DNA of 64,000 nt from Trichoplax adhaerens. Its lineage: Eukaryota; Placozoa; Uniplacotomia; Trichoplacea; Trichoplacidae. Positions 46,506 to 57,001 of the stretch are shown piece by piece (the stretch's first letter is position 1; each line of letters starts with the position of its first letter). The position numbers and the translations under genes were made by a program. Where the stretch lies: contig NW_002060947.1 in assembly GCF_000150275.1 (NCBI RefSeq), forward strand, positions 4,268,335 through 4,332,334, in the 5' to 3' direction. Below the pieces are notes generated by a model. It searched no databases. It had not been told where the DNA came from and was given only the letters and a program-made list of their open reading frames with translations.

Positions 46506-48409
46506 TCCCTAGCATGGATTACTAAACTACACCGCGTAGTCCATGCCCGCAGGTTTCGATCAAGCCGCTGCTAGTTCATTCATTAATAATTAATTAATTA
46601 TATAATTTAACTATGAACTGTGAGGTTCAATTTGGTAATCGATCCGTACAGTTAAGAGAAATTTTACTCTGGATGTTTTCTTTTGGTTGAGCCACAGATA
46701 CGCCTACAGTACTTTAATGACGATGGCAGAGGAGGGCCAACCAGCCGCGTTCATTCTTCTCTTCTGTAACGACTTAATTAATATCTCTCGTCGTTATATG
46801 TATACTGTATACGCGTATGTTAGTGTATCTATGACGGACTACATCATTAATGCTATATATATATATATGCATATATAATTGCGTAGCCGACAAATGGCAA
46901 TACTATGGGTAGATACGATTATTCGTTATTTGCTGAAGAGAAAGAAAACAAACTTCGTTTAGTCCTTTCCAGGCTTACAGTATCATTAAACACTTCCTTA
47001 AGCAACAACGTGGCTATAATATGTATATAGCCGGATCGAGTTTTACTCATGGCATCTATGTTATATATATATATATTATTAATTCGGAAATTGAATAAGG
47101 TGGCATATTTATTATTAATTATTATAATACCGACGTGTAGTACACTACATTGTTGTAAAAGGTATTACGCATAGTGTCAAGGCTCTACCGGTTTACTAAT
47201 ATATACAGTAATGATAATAAATTGTAACTTATCACAAGTACAGTAAAGTGAATTGGCAGCCAATACTGTAGATAGCAGGTATCTTTAAAACATTGTCAAA
47301 TCTTCTTTTACGAATTTACTAATTTCCAATACCATATGTTATGAGACAGTCATTAGTACTACACATCAAGCTGCAAACAAGGACCCGGTAGCTGGTTTTA
47401 TTAAATAAGAACGTGTTATGTCCCGCATAATTAATGAAGAGTAACAAACACTACTGTATTATTTCATTGTAAGATAAACAGAATTAAACAGAGGGTCTCT
47501 AGTGCATATGTAACGGGGTATTAATAAAACAGAGCCTATGTATATACGAGTAAGATAGAAACATACTATAGTAACTCAATAAAAGACTTAATGGTTGGTT
47601 ATTCATAGATAGTGCAGAAAAAAAGGAAACTCTAAAAAATTGCAGCTAATCAATGGAAAGTGCAACTAACTACGTGAATACTGCAAATGACGTCCAGTAT
47701 TGTAAGCTACAAGTGACAAGCTAACTTTAGAATTTGTAGATAAATATGAGGCAATATTACCAACGCAGAACATCTAAGTTATTGATTCAAAATTAAATTA
47801 GGTTAATAAGGTGATACATAAGATTTCTTAATACTGTAGAAGTTAGGTAGTTGATATATCAGCCTTGTCCAAGCTCTTATTAACCAAGCTATTTCACGGA
47901 AGTTTACAGGAAAGGTGTTTCATACAGTAGATACGATAAGGAAGGTTACTTAAAAGTGATACTGTATCATGCTTAGCAGTAGTATCAAATGGTTAATATA
48001 TCGCATACGAGCATATATATATACACACTTTAAAATATCTTACTAAGCTGTACTGCAAATAAATATATATATATACGCGTATATGTAACAATCAGCAGAT
48101 AATTTACTAATTTAAAAGGCATAAACATTCTTTATTTTTATTATTTTTATTTTGCAGATCAATCTTTCGCAGCTAATATCGTATAAACGTTGTATACATT
48201 ACAATACAGTAAAGAACTCCTAATACGATAAAAGCTATGCAATTATCCATTCTTTTAGATAAACAGTGACTTGTAAGCAACCATTAATTTATATCTTGTT
48301 GTTGTCAGCAAAGCCAATTAGGTACCGAATAGAAATATGCAATATAAGCAATAAGAAAACTACACCATAAATGTATTATGATTAAAATGCTAAGTTAATT
48401 CCAACTTAA

Positions 48410-49423
48410 TCACTGGTTATCGAAAGATTTTCTTTCAGTTTTTTCCTTCTCGACCAAATCCAGATACGGTTTTAAGTAAAATTTATCCTATGAGACAATC
48501 ACAACATATTAATTGCATAGTTGTAACACAGTAGAACATGAGGCATTCGTTTACAGATGTTGCTACAATGCGATAGCTTATTTGCGCAGATCATCTACAA
48601 CAACTATCCAAAGATTGAATATTTATATTGAAATGGTGCAAAGTAACTTGAAATGTATAAACGATAAGTTGAATGTCTTCGATATTAAGTGATAAGATCT
48701 TAACATTGTAATAGACTAGATAGCTTGCGACTTACATCTTCAACCTTCGTCCATTCTTCTCTAGGTAGATAAGTATTTTTAAGAGAACAGTCTAAAGCCC
48801 TCTTAATTCTCCACTGTCTAGCCATGTATTCATCCTCTGGTAATCTACGTAAAGCTTCGGCAATATTTGGTATTTCATCGTTTAGCAAGTCCTCTCTCTT
48901 TAAGCCTGAGAAAATAGAAACACGGTATTAATGTTACCGATTTTGCTCACGATGTTTTTTACGATAGTACAGTAGTTGATAATATTCTATGCTTTATCAT
49001 TCACTCTCGTACTCCAGTTTGGAATGCAGCAACGTATAGACAATAATTAATAAATGCACTAATGATACCGCAATTAAGAGTCCTGGGCTATGTTTCGTTC
49101 AATCGATTCAGTGATTACTGATTTTTACGTGTGATTATAATTATAATTCTTCAAGCGCTGATGACTATACGAATGAATGAATAACTAAGTGTCCGTGGAG
49201 ATTCGTTTACGAAAACTCCATGTTTCTGCTATTCGAAATATCCGCACGTATGGGATTATGAATTCACGTTACAATCACTTCTTCAAAGTTGAATGGCATA
49301 TTACTAACCGTATTTTCGATAACCCGAAGCGTTTTGCCACCACTCTGCTACAGCGGCAAAAATACGCCGCGATAATGGCAGTTGCCTCGCAATTTCAGCA
49401 CCTTTAACCACCTTGTTAGCCAT
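48410..49423 (-). CDS. UQCRB: UQCRB, cytochrome bc1 complex subunit 7 (QCR7)
   Basis: This nuclear-encoded, matrix-facing subunit of respiratory complex III supports assembly around cytochrome b. Three phase-consistent exons, 49309-49423, 48736-48905 and 48410-48487, give 120 residues (human 111). Exon 1 starts MANKVVKGAEIARQ and ends WWQNASGYRKY, matching human KWYYNAAGFNK. Exon 2 reads LKREDLLNDEIPNIAEALRR, then LPEDEYMARQWRIKRALD and LPREEWTKVED, matching human [42 protein letters not shown]. Exon 3 carries DKFYLKPYLDLVEKEKTERK (human NFYLEPYLKEVIRERKERE) and stops with TGA at 48410-48412. There is no cleavable presequence, as usual for this subunit. The first donor is a slightly weak GTTAGT. 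A GTAC-palindrome array begins about 80 bp upstream of the ATG. Confidence 0.93.
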
Positions 49424-49433
49424 ATCACAAACA

Positions 49434-49446
49434 AAAATGGCCGCCG
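49434..49446 (-). promoter_or_regulatory. Possible YY1-type site at the UQCRB start
   Basis: Reading toward the gene, GCGGCGGCCATTTT lies about 10-25 bp upstream of the UQCRB ATG and resembles the YY1 core GCCATNTT. YY1-type sites overlapping transcription starts are common in animal housekeeping and respiratory genes. The assignment rests on the motif alone. Confidence 0.3.
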
Positions 49447-49499
49447 CACACGGTGTCCTATAACAGTATGGTCTGCGTTAGCTCGAACTCGTTTACACA

Positions 49500-49710
49500 C
49501 TGTACACTACAGTATTATACTGTACTACTGTACTGTACTGTCCAGTACACAATGTACAGTACACTTAAATTGTACTGTACAGTATACAGTAGTACAGTAC
49601 ACTGACTGTACAGACAGTACAGTACAGTACAGTACAGTACAGTAACTGTACTGTACAGTGTACAGTACAGTAGAGCGATTTCTTCACTGTACAGTACAGT
49701 ACAGTCATAT
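49500..49710. repeat. GTACTGTAC-type palindromic repeat cluster upstream of UQCRB
   Basis: This is the densest cluster of the family in the window: repeated GTACAGTAC and GTACTGTAC at 49500-49675 and 49688-49708, including an uninterrupted run of GTACA units around 49616-49642. It begins about 80 bp upstream of the UQCRB ATG. Any open frame here is an artefact of the repeats. Confidence 0.88.
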
Positions 49711-51164
49711 CATACCCGAGCCCGCTTGTCTGTATGTCTGTATACTTTCAACGAAAAACGTATCCATTTCCCAAAATTAACTCAAGCTGTCCAACAAGTT
49801 GTTCAACATCGTATGCTGATCAGCGTTATTGACAATGAAATGTTGAATGAATGCTATGTTAAAATTGACACGAACGGCAGAGTAGTTTATTAATATAGTT
49901 TATTGAAAACAATAACCTACTCAACAGCGGGTGAATAGTAGAGCACACTTTAGTAAGAATAAGTCGCTTTTATAGAATCCGTAACTCATAACAACAACAG
50001 GAAAAAATATGTTGTATAGAATATTGTTATGAATTACAGTTAGAACATCAATATGTCCATAACCTACGATAACAACATGACTAGGTAATATTGCTAATAT
50101 GGAACATGCATAAACTTAGAACTTACTTTTCTAACCCGAAATGAGTACAATCGCTATATAAACACTATACCACAACAGTAGTTGTATAGTTGTTATTGTG
50201 TCAAATCTCTCTCTCTCTGTATTATGATCCGGCATAAACTGTCATACTATAGTCCTCTACTTATCAACATGCTATGTTGTACTAATTTGCAGCATTTTAT
50301 AAATCATAACCCAAGAAACGCTGCGGATGTATACAGTATATACTCGTCTATATTGTGAGATCCGCCGCGTTATATTGGTAGTCGAATGGTAATGGAGAAC
50401 ACAGTTATTAGTTGAGTGAAGCGATTTTCCAGTTTTGAAATATTTACTTTATTAATACAGTCATCTAAAACATGCATCAGTAAACGTAACTCGTCGATAC
50501 TAGTTGATCTTTTATTTTCACTACCAACGATGGCTACAGTGCACGGGCATCTCTATTCACTGCTCATTGCACTTTAGAATAATAGTAAAATGGAGCTTAC
50601 TAATTCGATTCAATTATGGGTGATTTATTTTGATTTTGCTGCTGCTTTGTAGAAATAAATTCTAATTGTTAACAATGGTGCAATTGGATCAATGATCGCA
50701 CCAAATGGTTCATATTTTGCTCTCCTCCCATCAGTGTTTTTTATTTTCCTTCTTATTGTCCCATGAGTCAGGACAAATGGAGATGCAAAAGCTATTCTAG
50801 TCTTTGAGCGGGTTATTCGTTCCACAGATTGTCAGTAAGCAAGTTGAAGTTGACCGTTTGACGGCGTTATTAGTGTATACTGCATAGTAAAATGGAATAT
50901 TTTCTTCAAGACGCACTGGCGCTTGGCTGTGATAGTGCACGTGCAATGAAGAGTTTTGGATGCACCGCACAGCAGTTGAATCATTTAGGGACTTGAACTA
51001 ATGGACATCACGGGCGCTTGAATGGATCGATGGACGTTCTGACGATGAATGTTTTGGAGGACTACCACAACATTCAACATTATATAATCAACGACGCTGC
51101 ACTGGAGGACATGGGCTAAACCTGACGTTGACAGTGTGGAGGAATTCGACCTGACGTGGAATAC

Positions 51165-51290
51165 TGTATACTGTACTGTACACTGTACAGTACAGTATAT
51201 TCTATTGTGTCTTGGAGCACCCCTGCGCTGTGGTTGGCCTAGAAAGATCATGTGATTTTCTACGTATTTCACACGTACAGTACAGTATAT
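51165..51290. repeat. Short GTACTGTAC-type clusters
   Basis: Two small clusters of the same palindromic family, at 51166-51201 (ATACTGTATACTGTACTGTA onward) and 51274-51291, sit at the edges of the first copy of the direct duplication listed below. Confidence 0.65.
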
Positions 51291-51400
51291 TACTGTCTCG
51301 AGTCCCGGAAGTTCAACAACTTCATACTCTCGAGCACCCCTGCGCTGTGGTTGGCCTAGAAAGATCATGTGATTCTCTACGTATTTCATACGCACTGTCT
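51208..51400. repeat. Direct duplication of about 60 bp, two copies about 125 bp apart
   Basis: GAGCACCCCTGCGCTGTGGT through GATCATGTGATT.TCTACGTATTTCA.ACG occurs at about 51212-51276 and 51337-51400 with only two or three mismatches. Each copy is followed by TC(T/C)CGAGTCCCGGAAGTTC or a similar string. It is moderately GC-rich compared with its surroundings, suggesting part of a dispersed element. Confidence 0.75.
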
Positions 51401-51742
51401 GCAGTCCCGGAAGTTCATCCTACCGGTTAGCTTCGAATGCGCCCCAAAATCACATGGCCATCAACAGGCATACTGTGTACTATCCAGGCAGATACTGTTA
51501 CACTTGTATGGTACAGTATAGTGCTGCATAGCCACCATTTCATGCTAAGGAGTTGTGGAGTAGAAGGATGTGTCACATGACCCACTGTGACCTTGCACCC
51601 GCCCACTAAGATGATTTGTATGGGAAAATATTCAAATTTGACCGCTTTCCCCTACAAATCCCAACAATATTTACACCCCTGGCCCTGGTGCAAAGCTTTG
51701 GTCTGTACTCTACAGTATACTGTACAGTTGGACATTCTTGAC

Positions 51743-51857
51743 AATGCCCGACACCCCGGTGTACAGTATCGAACTGTACATTGCCCGGAGTGTCGGGCAT
51801 TCTATACTGTAGTTAGGGTTAGGGTTATACTGTACAATGCCCGGCACTCCGGGCAAT
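51743..51857. repeat. Three-fold inverted TGCCCGG element with a telomere-like TTAGGG run
   Basis: A GC-rich near-palindrome, AATGCCCGGCACTCCGGGCA, appears at 51836-51857. Its inverted form (ATTGCCCGGAGTGTCGGGCA) is at 51780-51801, and a partial first copy (AATGCCCGACACCCCG) is at 51743-51758. Between the second and third copies, 51813-51827 reads TTAGGGTTAGGGTTA, two and a half animal telomere units. CTGTAC or GTACAG motifs border each copy. Confidence 0.7.
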
Positions 51858-52162
51858 GCACCGTGACGTAACAGTATACAGTATATAGTAAATATTGGCC
51901 AAGGTAGGTTATGAAAGTAATTGCCAACCAACCGACCTTAGAGTGACGCACAAGATGGACGTCATCCTGTAGCACGATTCATTCATGGTTCACATGGTTT
52001 TAAAGGTAAGAAATTGCTCCAATTTTCAAACCATTTCTTCTTCAGGATAGTGCTCAGCATTACAAGGGTTAAACCTTACAATCTTGTCCATTAGTGGCTT
52101 TGAAATGCTTGGGTCATGTTACCCTAGAAATGATAAATACTCTTTGACATGCCACTAAAAAG

Positions 52163-52290
52163 GCGCATTTTACATCAGAACAAGAACCATTTGCTCATTG
52201 GCCTGATCTCCACTCAGCAAAAGAAGCTAGCAAACATGGTGGGGATCAGGCCAATGAGTAAACGTTTCTAATTTTATTATCAAAATGCGC
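52163..52290. repeat. Fold-back element with nested inverted repeats
   Basis: A perfect 15-bp inverted repeat (CTCATTGGCCTGATC at 52194-52208 and its complement at 52244-52258) is enclosed by a second inverted pair (GCGCATTTT at 52163-52171, AAAATGCGC at 52282-52290). The spacing is nearly symmetrical, so the whole 128 bp can fold back on itself, as in MITE-type elements. No coding capacity. Confidence 0.65.
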
Positions 52291-52421
52291 TACTAGCGCA
52301 AAAGAGGGCCAATGATTTCCATTCTAGTCGTCTATATAGAATTATACAGATGCATATACTTTTTATTAGCATAAGTAACGGCAATCCCCTTCTATCCTCG
52401 GTCCTCCTCCCTTAACATAAA

Positions 52422-52920
52422 TTCGACAACCTTGCAGGCAAAAAGTACCCTTTTTTCAAAGGATTGTCCTCCCTTAACAGTTCGGATTGACAGTAGATAC
52501 TGATTACCTTTTACTACAGTACTTGTACATTTGACAACCTTGAATGGAAAAGTACCCTTTTTTCAAGGGACTATCCTCCCTTAAGAGTTCAGACTGACAC
52601 TACGTAGATACTGATTACCTTTTACTACAGTACTTGTACATTTGACAACCTTGCAGGCATAAAGCACCCTTTTTTCAAAGGATTGTCCTCCCTTAAGAGT
52701 TCAGATTGACAGTAGATACTGATTACCTTTTACTACAGTACTTGTACATTTGACAACCTTGAATGGAAAAGTACCCTTTTTTCAAGGGATTATCCTCCCT
52801 TAAGAGTTCAGACTGACAGTAGATACTGATTACCTTTTACTACAGTACTGTACTTGTAGATTTGACGACCTTGAACGGAAAAGTGCCCTTTTCTCAAGAG
52901 ATTGTCTCCTTGACAGTGGA
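52422..52920. repeat. 110-bp tandem repeat in an alternating A-B (dimeric) order
   Basis: The anchor TTGACAACCTT (first copy TTCGACAACCTT) recurs at 52422, 52531, 52642, 52750 and 52862, about every 110 bp. Units share TACCCTTTTTTCAA, TCCTCCCTTAA and GATACTGATTACCTTTTACT. Copies 1 and 3 read CTTGCAGGC and AAAGGATTGTCC; copies 2 and 4 read CTTGAATGG and AAGGGA-TATCC; copy 5 resembles the second type but is degenerate. The alternation implies amplification of a 220-bp dimer. No coding role. Confidence 0.85.
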
Positions 52921-55045
52921 AATGAACAGTCGATACCAACTACCTTTTTCCTGCACTACTTATAGGAATAAATTCTATCATGAAAAAACTAGCTATGATG
53001 CAGTAGAATTGGAAGGCAAGTCTTGATGACTTTTAGCCTGTTAGAAATATCAGCTATTATTAGAATCGATCCTTTCAGATATATTTTAAACCCTCCCCAT
53101 CCTCCCTTCACAGTTCTTCGGACAAAGCTCGGATGATTTTCTGCAGTATATACTCATAGGGATAATAAAAACTAACTACTGTACAGTATAGTGCAATTCT
53201 AAGGCAAGTCTGGATGGCTTAAAGCCTGTTATTAATTATATATTAGATCCTTTCCAGATGTATTTACCTTGAGAGTTCTCCCCTCTCGTGACGAAGCCCT
53301 GATATTATTCTGCAGCATACTCCTACAAATAATAAAATAAAAACCTTAACCTCCGTTCTTGCGACGAAGTCGTGATGTTTTTCTCCAGTATACACGTATA
53401 CTCATACAGATAATAAATAACTACCATGCATGACATACGTACTGTGTGTGCCAGGGGGATGCAATTTACAAAAGTAGTCATAACTCTTGCAGGAAATACC
53501 ATATCTCTATTTCATATTTATACAGTACATCCAAGTCGATGCTGTATACTGCTGTACTGTGCTTAGATCGCTGGACTGTGTCATTTTTTGTGGCATACTT
53601 TGCAGAGCCAACGACGTCTAAAGAGAATTTTCTCTTACAAGTCCATGGCCAAGCAAGATTCTACTGTCCAGTGAATTCAATACTCATACTATGCATTTGT
53701 AGACAGTAAATAAAATGAATCGGTCGATTAAACGAATCGTAACAGTGGGTAAAGGAACTAATGCAAAACCATCAGTGTATGGTACATCATCGTTTAGATG
53801 GACCCTAATCATAGCATGCAGTAGATATCGATGCGTCTATTCAAAGTGTCAAATTGATCCAATATCTTCAAATCGAGATGCTAATATTTTTACAAAGTGG
53901 CAGCATACACCGTGCTGCCCATCATGGACTGTTATAGTACTCCTACAGTATAATTGGAGTAAACTAGTTCTACGAATGCAGTACATCAGCAAGCATAAGT
54001 TACCGTCAGTAACCGATCAACTCCTTTCAAAATGGAACAAATTGTTTTAGTTTGTATAAAAGTAGGGATCACCATATTGATCCGAAAATATCATAAAACA
54101 ACTTGAACATTGCCTGTATTGCTAAAGATTAATGATCAAAAACGACAGTATACATGACAACAAACTTCTGGGCCATTCTATTTTAGCAGAAAATGACGTA
54201 CAGTGCAAGTGTTTAGTAGCTTATTAATAGTTCGGTTAGGGTGATAAATGGATATATCACGGTCAAAATAAGTGCTGTTGCAAACTTGAATACTATCGAG
54301 TTTACTGTAATACTAAACAGACATTGTCAAATCACCGATTGGAGTATGGTGGGCTGCTTTCGCCTTAACCAATTGCTACTTTACATTGTTGAGATGCTGC
54401 TTGAAGTTTCCCGCAGATGGTGAATGAAATCGAATGTTAAACACTAGTAGTGTGCCACAACTGTACAAAAAGCAACAGTCGTCTACATTTTGACATTATA
54501 TACGCGTATATAGTATTTTTATTTAATGCCATAGTTAGGCCCACTGACTATTTTGAGTTTTCAAACGATATTGGTCTTTGTTGTTGATGATGATGAAAAT
54601 ATGAACTATGGGAAAGTTTATATTTGCATCTCTACCCTGTACTTTTATAGACAATATCTATGATTAAACATTACTGGATGATCAGGGACTACCCGTCTCT
54701 GTTATAACATGCAGATCAGATTACCGAGCTTACATAATAGTAGAGATCCAACTATCATAGATTGGATCGCCGCTTTCACACTATGCAAAAATACCTCTGC
54801 GGATACTGTTTATGAGTCTGTAATATATGGTATTGGTGAAAAGTGTACTGTAGCATGAATCAAGACAACCTATAAACTGCCAGAAGTCCTTTTAAGGAAA
54901 TATTTTGCCAGTGCAATCATGATGATCATAACTTTTTCCTTAATATGTATCCAGAAAGAGAGAACAAGAAAGTGGCTAGTGTGGACGTGCACTTATCTAG
55001 CCTTGTCGTGCAGTTCATGCTGTAATAATACTGTACTAACCTTAC

Positions 55046-55136
55046 TTTTCGTTCAGTTGGATAAATATAGCGATAACGTCCAATTTTCTTAGCTTCCATT
55101 AAATGAACTAGTACTGTGACCTTCAATTTAGTACTC
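55046..55136 (-). other. Candidate internal exon of an unidentified gene
   Basis: On the minus strand a segment bounded by an acceptor (AAAGTATAG) and a good donor (AAA|GTAAGG) is open and encodes STKLKVTVLVHLMEAKKIGR followed by YRYIYPTERK. The charged and aromatic pattern is protein-like and differs from the poly-Ile, Asn and Tyr translations of noncoding DNA here. I do not recognise the family and found no certain neighbour exon in phase. It could belong with the candidate at 55883-56005 only through alternative splicing, because that exon ends in a stop. Confidence 0.25.
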
Positions 55137-55882
55137 CTATACTTTAGTATGCTCAAAATGATAGAGTAACTTACTTGAAGAATGAACAAGAAATTGACTG
55201 ATCGTATATTTATGTTATATGTTGTACCCGTACTGTATAGACGGTTTCAATGATGGTCTCTTTCTAATGAAGACCTTAAAATTGGCTTTGGACCGGACTG
55301 AGGTTGGTAGCCATGGTGTTCTCCTTTTGATATAAGTTACATGGTAATAGATCTCGGCATGCAGTAGTTGTTTATCACTTTCTACTAGGAATCTCTAGCC
55401 TTCTCCTACAGTACTGTACGCCTAGTAGGCAGGAATCTATATAATGTAATACAGTTGTTTCTCACCTTATCCAAGCTATCAATGTTATACATTGCTATAT
55501 ATTTGTCGATTTCAAAGTATGAAGCATTAAAATGTACATACAATATAGTAGAAAGTTTTAAGCATCAAGTGTAACGCTTAGCAGCAAATCAGTAGATACA
55601 GACATAGTAATAGTTACATGCCTCAACATACTGTACTGTGGATTGATTTGTATAATTGACAGTCAATAAATTGTAGAATTGTGCGCTAAAGTTTCTAACC
55701 GGTTAATAAAAGTTTCAACTCGATCGTCCTTGAACATTATAGTAATGTATCATATCGTTATATCAACTACAGAATAAGGTCTTTACCTTTTCAACGATAT
55801 AGCACTATAATTATGATATTTCTGTGCTAGCAATATGTAACATTTATGATAGAATATTTTGATATAATTTTTTTTACAAGAT

Positions 55883-56005
55883 TTAAAGCTGTCCCCATCC
55901 TTGGTAGGCTTTTGGATTAATTCTATGGTATGTACGCTGGTATAGTACTTCAATTTTCGAATCGTGTTCAATGTAGCTTTTATTTTGCAAAGCGTCAGAT
56001 TGCTT
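55883..56005 (-). other. Candidate terminal exon of an unidentified gene
   Basis: A splice acceptor with a pyrimidine-rich run (TTTATTTCAACTACAG) opens exactly 41 codons ending in TAA at 55883-55885. The peptide is strongly protein-like: KQSDALQNKSYIEHDSKIEV followed by LYQRTYHRINPKAYQGWGQL. The frame is in phase with the acceptor, and the residue usage (Trp, Gln, His, Asp) is unlike its noncoding surroundings. It would be the last exon of a minus-strand gene whose upstream exons should lie between 56006 and the ATRX start. I could not find them and cannot name the family. Confidence 0.42.
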
Positions 56006-57001
56006 CTGTAGTTGAAATAAATTTCATCTGCTAACAGTAGAATCACCTTTTACTTTTAAATCGTTTATGTAAATAGCTAGTATCAGTGATTAACATTGAA
56101 TAATAGCATCCAAGCACCGTAAACATTTATTTTAAACTAATTATATTATTAGACCCTTTCGACTTGAAATCGAATTAACCAAAGTAGTAACATACATTCA
56201 TTTATTGGGATTATTTACATCTATCCCCCGCATTATTAATTAATATCAATAAGTTTTAGCATATTACGAGTGATTCGAATTGAATACACATTAAATGCGT
56301 TTTGGATAAGATTGAGTTATCAAGTTTGAGATTGTATGTCATGTAAATTAGTACAGTTAAGCATTTCCAATCTTAGTAATAGCAAATACTTTTGAATGCT
56401 TAACCCTTTTAAGCCAAGCTACGTCTGATTAAATAATGTCTAGCTTCGTTTAGAACTAGAATTAATTTACAATTGCAGTATGGTAGTACATTAATTAGTT
56501 ACGATATTACATTTCAACGTAATCTTTTTACATTAAGATCATATGAGAGCAAGAAAAAGTCGGTAATCGAAAACTATAGTGTATAGATGGTATTTCTTAA
56601 ATCACACCGAGGGTAAATATTAGATGCTAAAAGCATGTAAAACCAATGTTTTTGTATATGTAACATTCGGAATAATGTGAACGTCAGTAATAGAGTTGTA
56701 TTGTTTAAGAAAGAATACTTAGTAAGAGAACACAAGTCGATAATGAGCGCAAATACCATAGGTACAATGATGATTTGGTTTTGGAAATTTTTCCTGAGCT
56801 GCTTATGATACCGTATCGAGTTATTGGTGTTCTTTCATTCCTCTTGTAAATTGTTATGTAGTGAAAGGCTGAACGATCACAAGTAAAGTTTTGACTACTC
56901 CAAAATATCTACATACGTATAGCCATACTAATAGAATAATGTAGCCGAAATAATTAAACTAAACACATTTAATTGAGTTCATTAATTAATAAACAGATAC
57001 A

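Larger units (their letters stand above)
43878..48409. other. Gene-poor region upstream of NUMA1
   Basis: About 4.5 kb with no supported complete gene. It holds the presumed NUMA1 promoter, a 91-bp direct duplication (44896-45077), an orphan open frame (45466-45660), a GTACTGTAC-bearing stretch (46055-46505), TTAA and TA microsatellites (46579-46600, 46851-46876, 48062-48083), and AT-rich DNA. The UQCRB 3' end lies just beyond. The 181-codon open frame at 46029-46574 runs through palindromic repeats and is not credible as a gene. Confidence 0.5.
49424..57001. other. Repeat-rich spacer between divergent UQCRB and ATRX
   Basis: About 7.6 kb. In order it holds the UQCRB upstream region with a GTAC array, a GC-richer repeat block (50.7-52.0 kb), the fold-back at 52163-52290, the tandem array at 52422-52920, and then AT-rich DNA. 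That AT-rich part contains two unidentified candidate exons on the minus strand (55046-55136 and 55883-56005), listed separately. Open frames at 53446-53709 and 53715-54050 have no recognisable protein character. The ATRX promoter should lie just before 57002. Confidence 0.5.

Noticed and set aside
46029-46574. A 181-codon plus-strand open frame
   Set aside because: It runs through GTACTGTAC arrays (giving YCTVLYCTV-type peptide), and the rest has no family resemblance. It is open because the repeat lacks stops.
49382-49645. Plus-strand frame of 87 codons over the UQCRB first exon
   Set aside because: It overlaps the real UQCRB exon 1 on the other strand and then the GTAC array. It is an antisense shadow.
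50625-50825. Minus-strand frame of 66 codons (includes KYEPFGAIIDPIAPLL)
   Set aside because: Somewhat protein-like, but with no recognised family, no splice partner, and a position in a repeat-rich block. The support is too weak to call a gene.
52422-52920. CRISPR-like regular repeats
   Set aside because: Units are contiguous variants of 110 bp without unique spacers in a eukaryotic genome. This is a tandem satellite, not a CRISPR array.
53446-54050. Two consecutive plus-strand frames of 87 and 111 codons
   Set aside because: No conserved motif, no clear splice or start context, and composition like the surrounding noncoding DNA.
56574-56759. Minus-strand frame of 61 codons upstream of ATRX
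   Set aside because: It is hydrophobic and rich in Leu, Ile and Tyr, as expected from AT-rich noncoding DNA. It does not join in phase with the candidate exon at 55883-56005.
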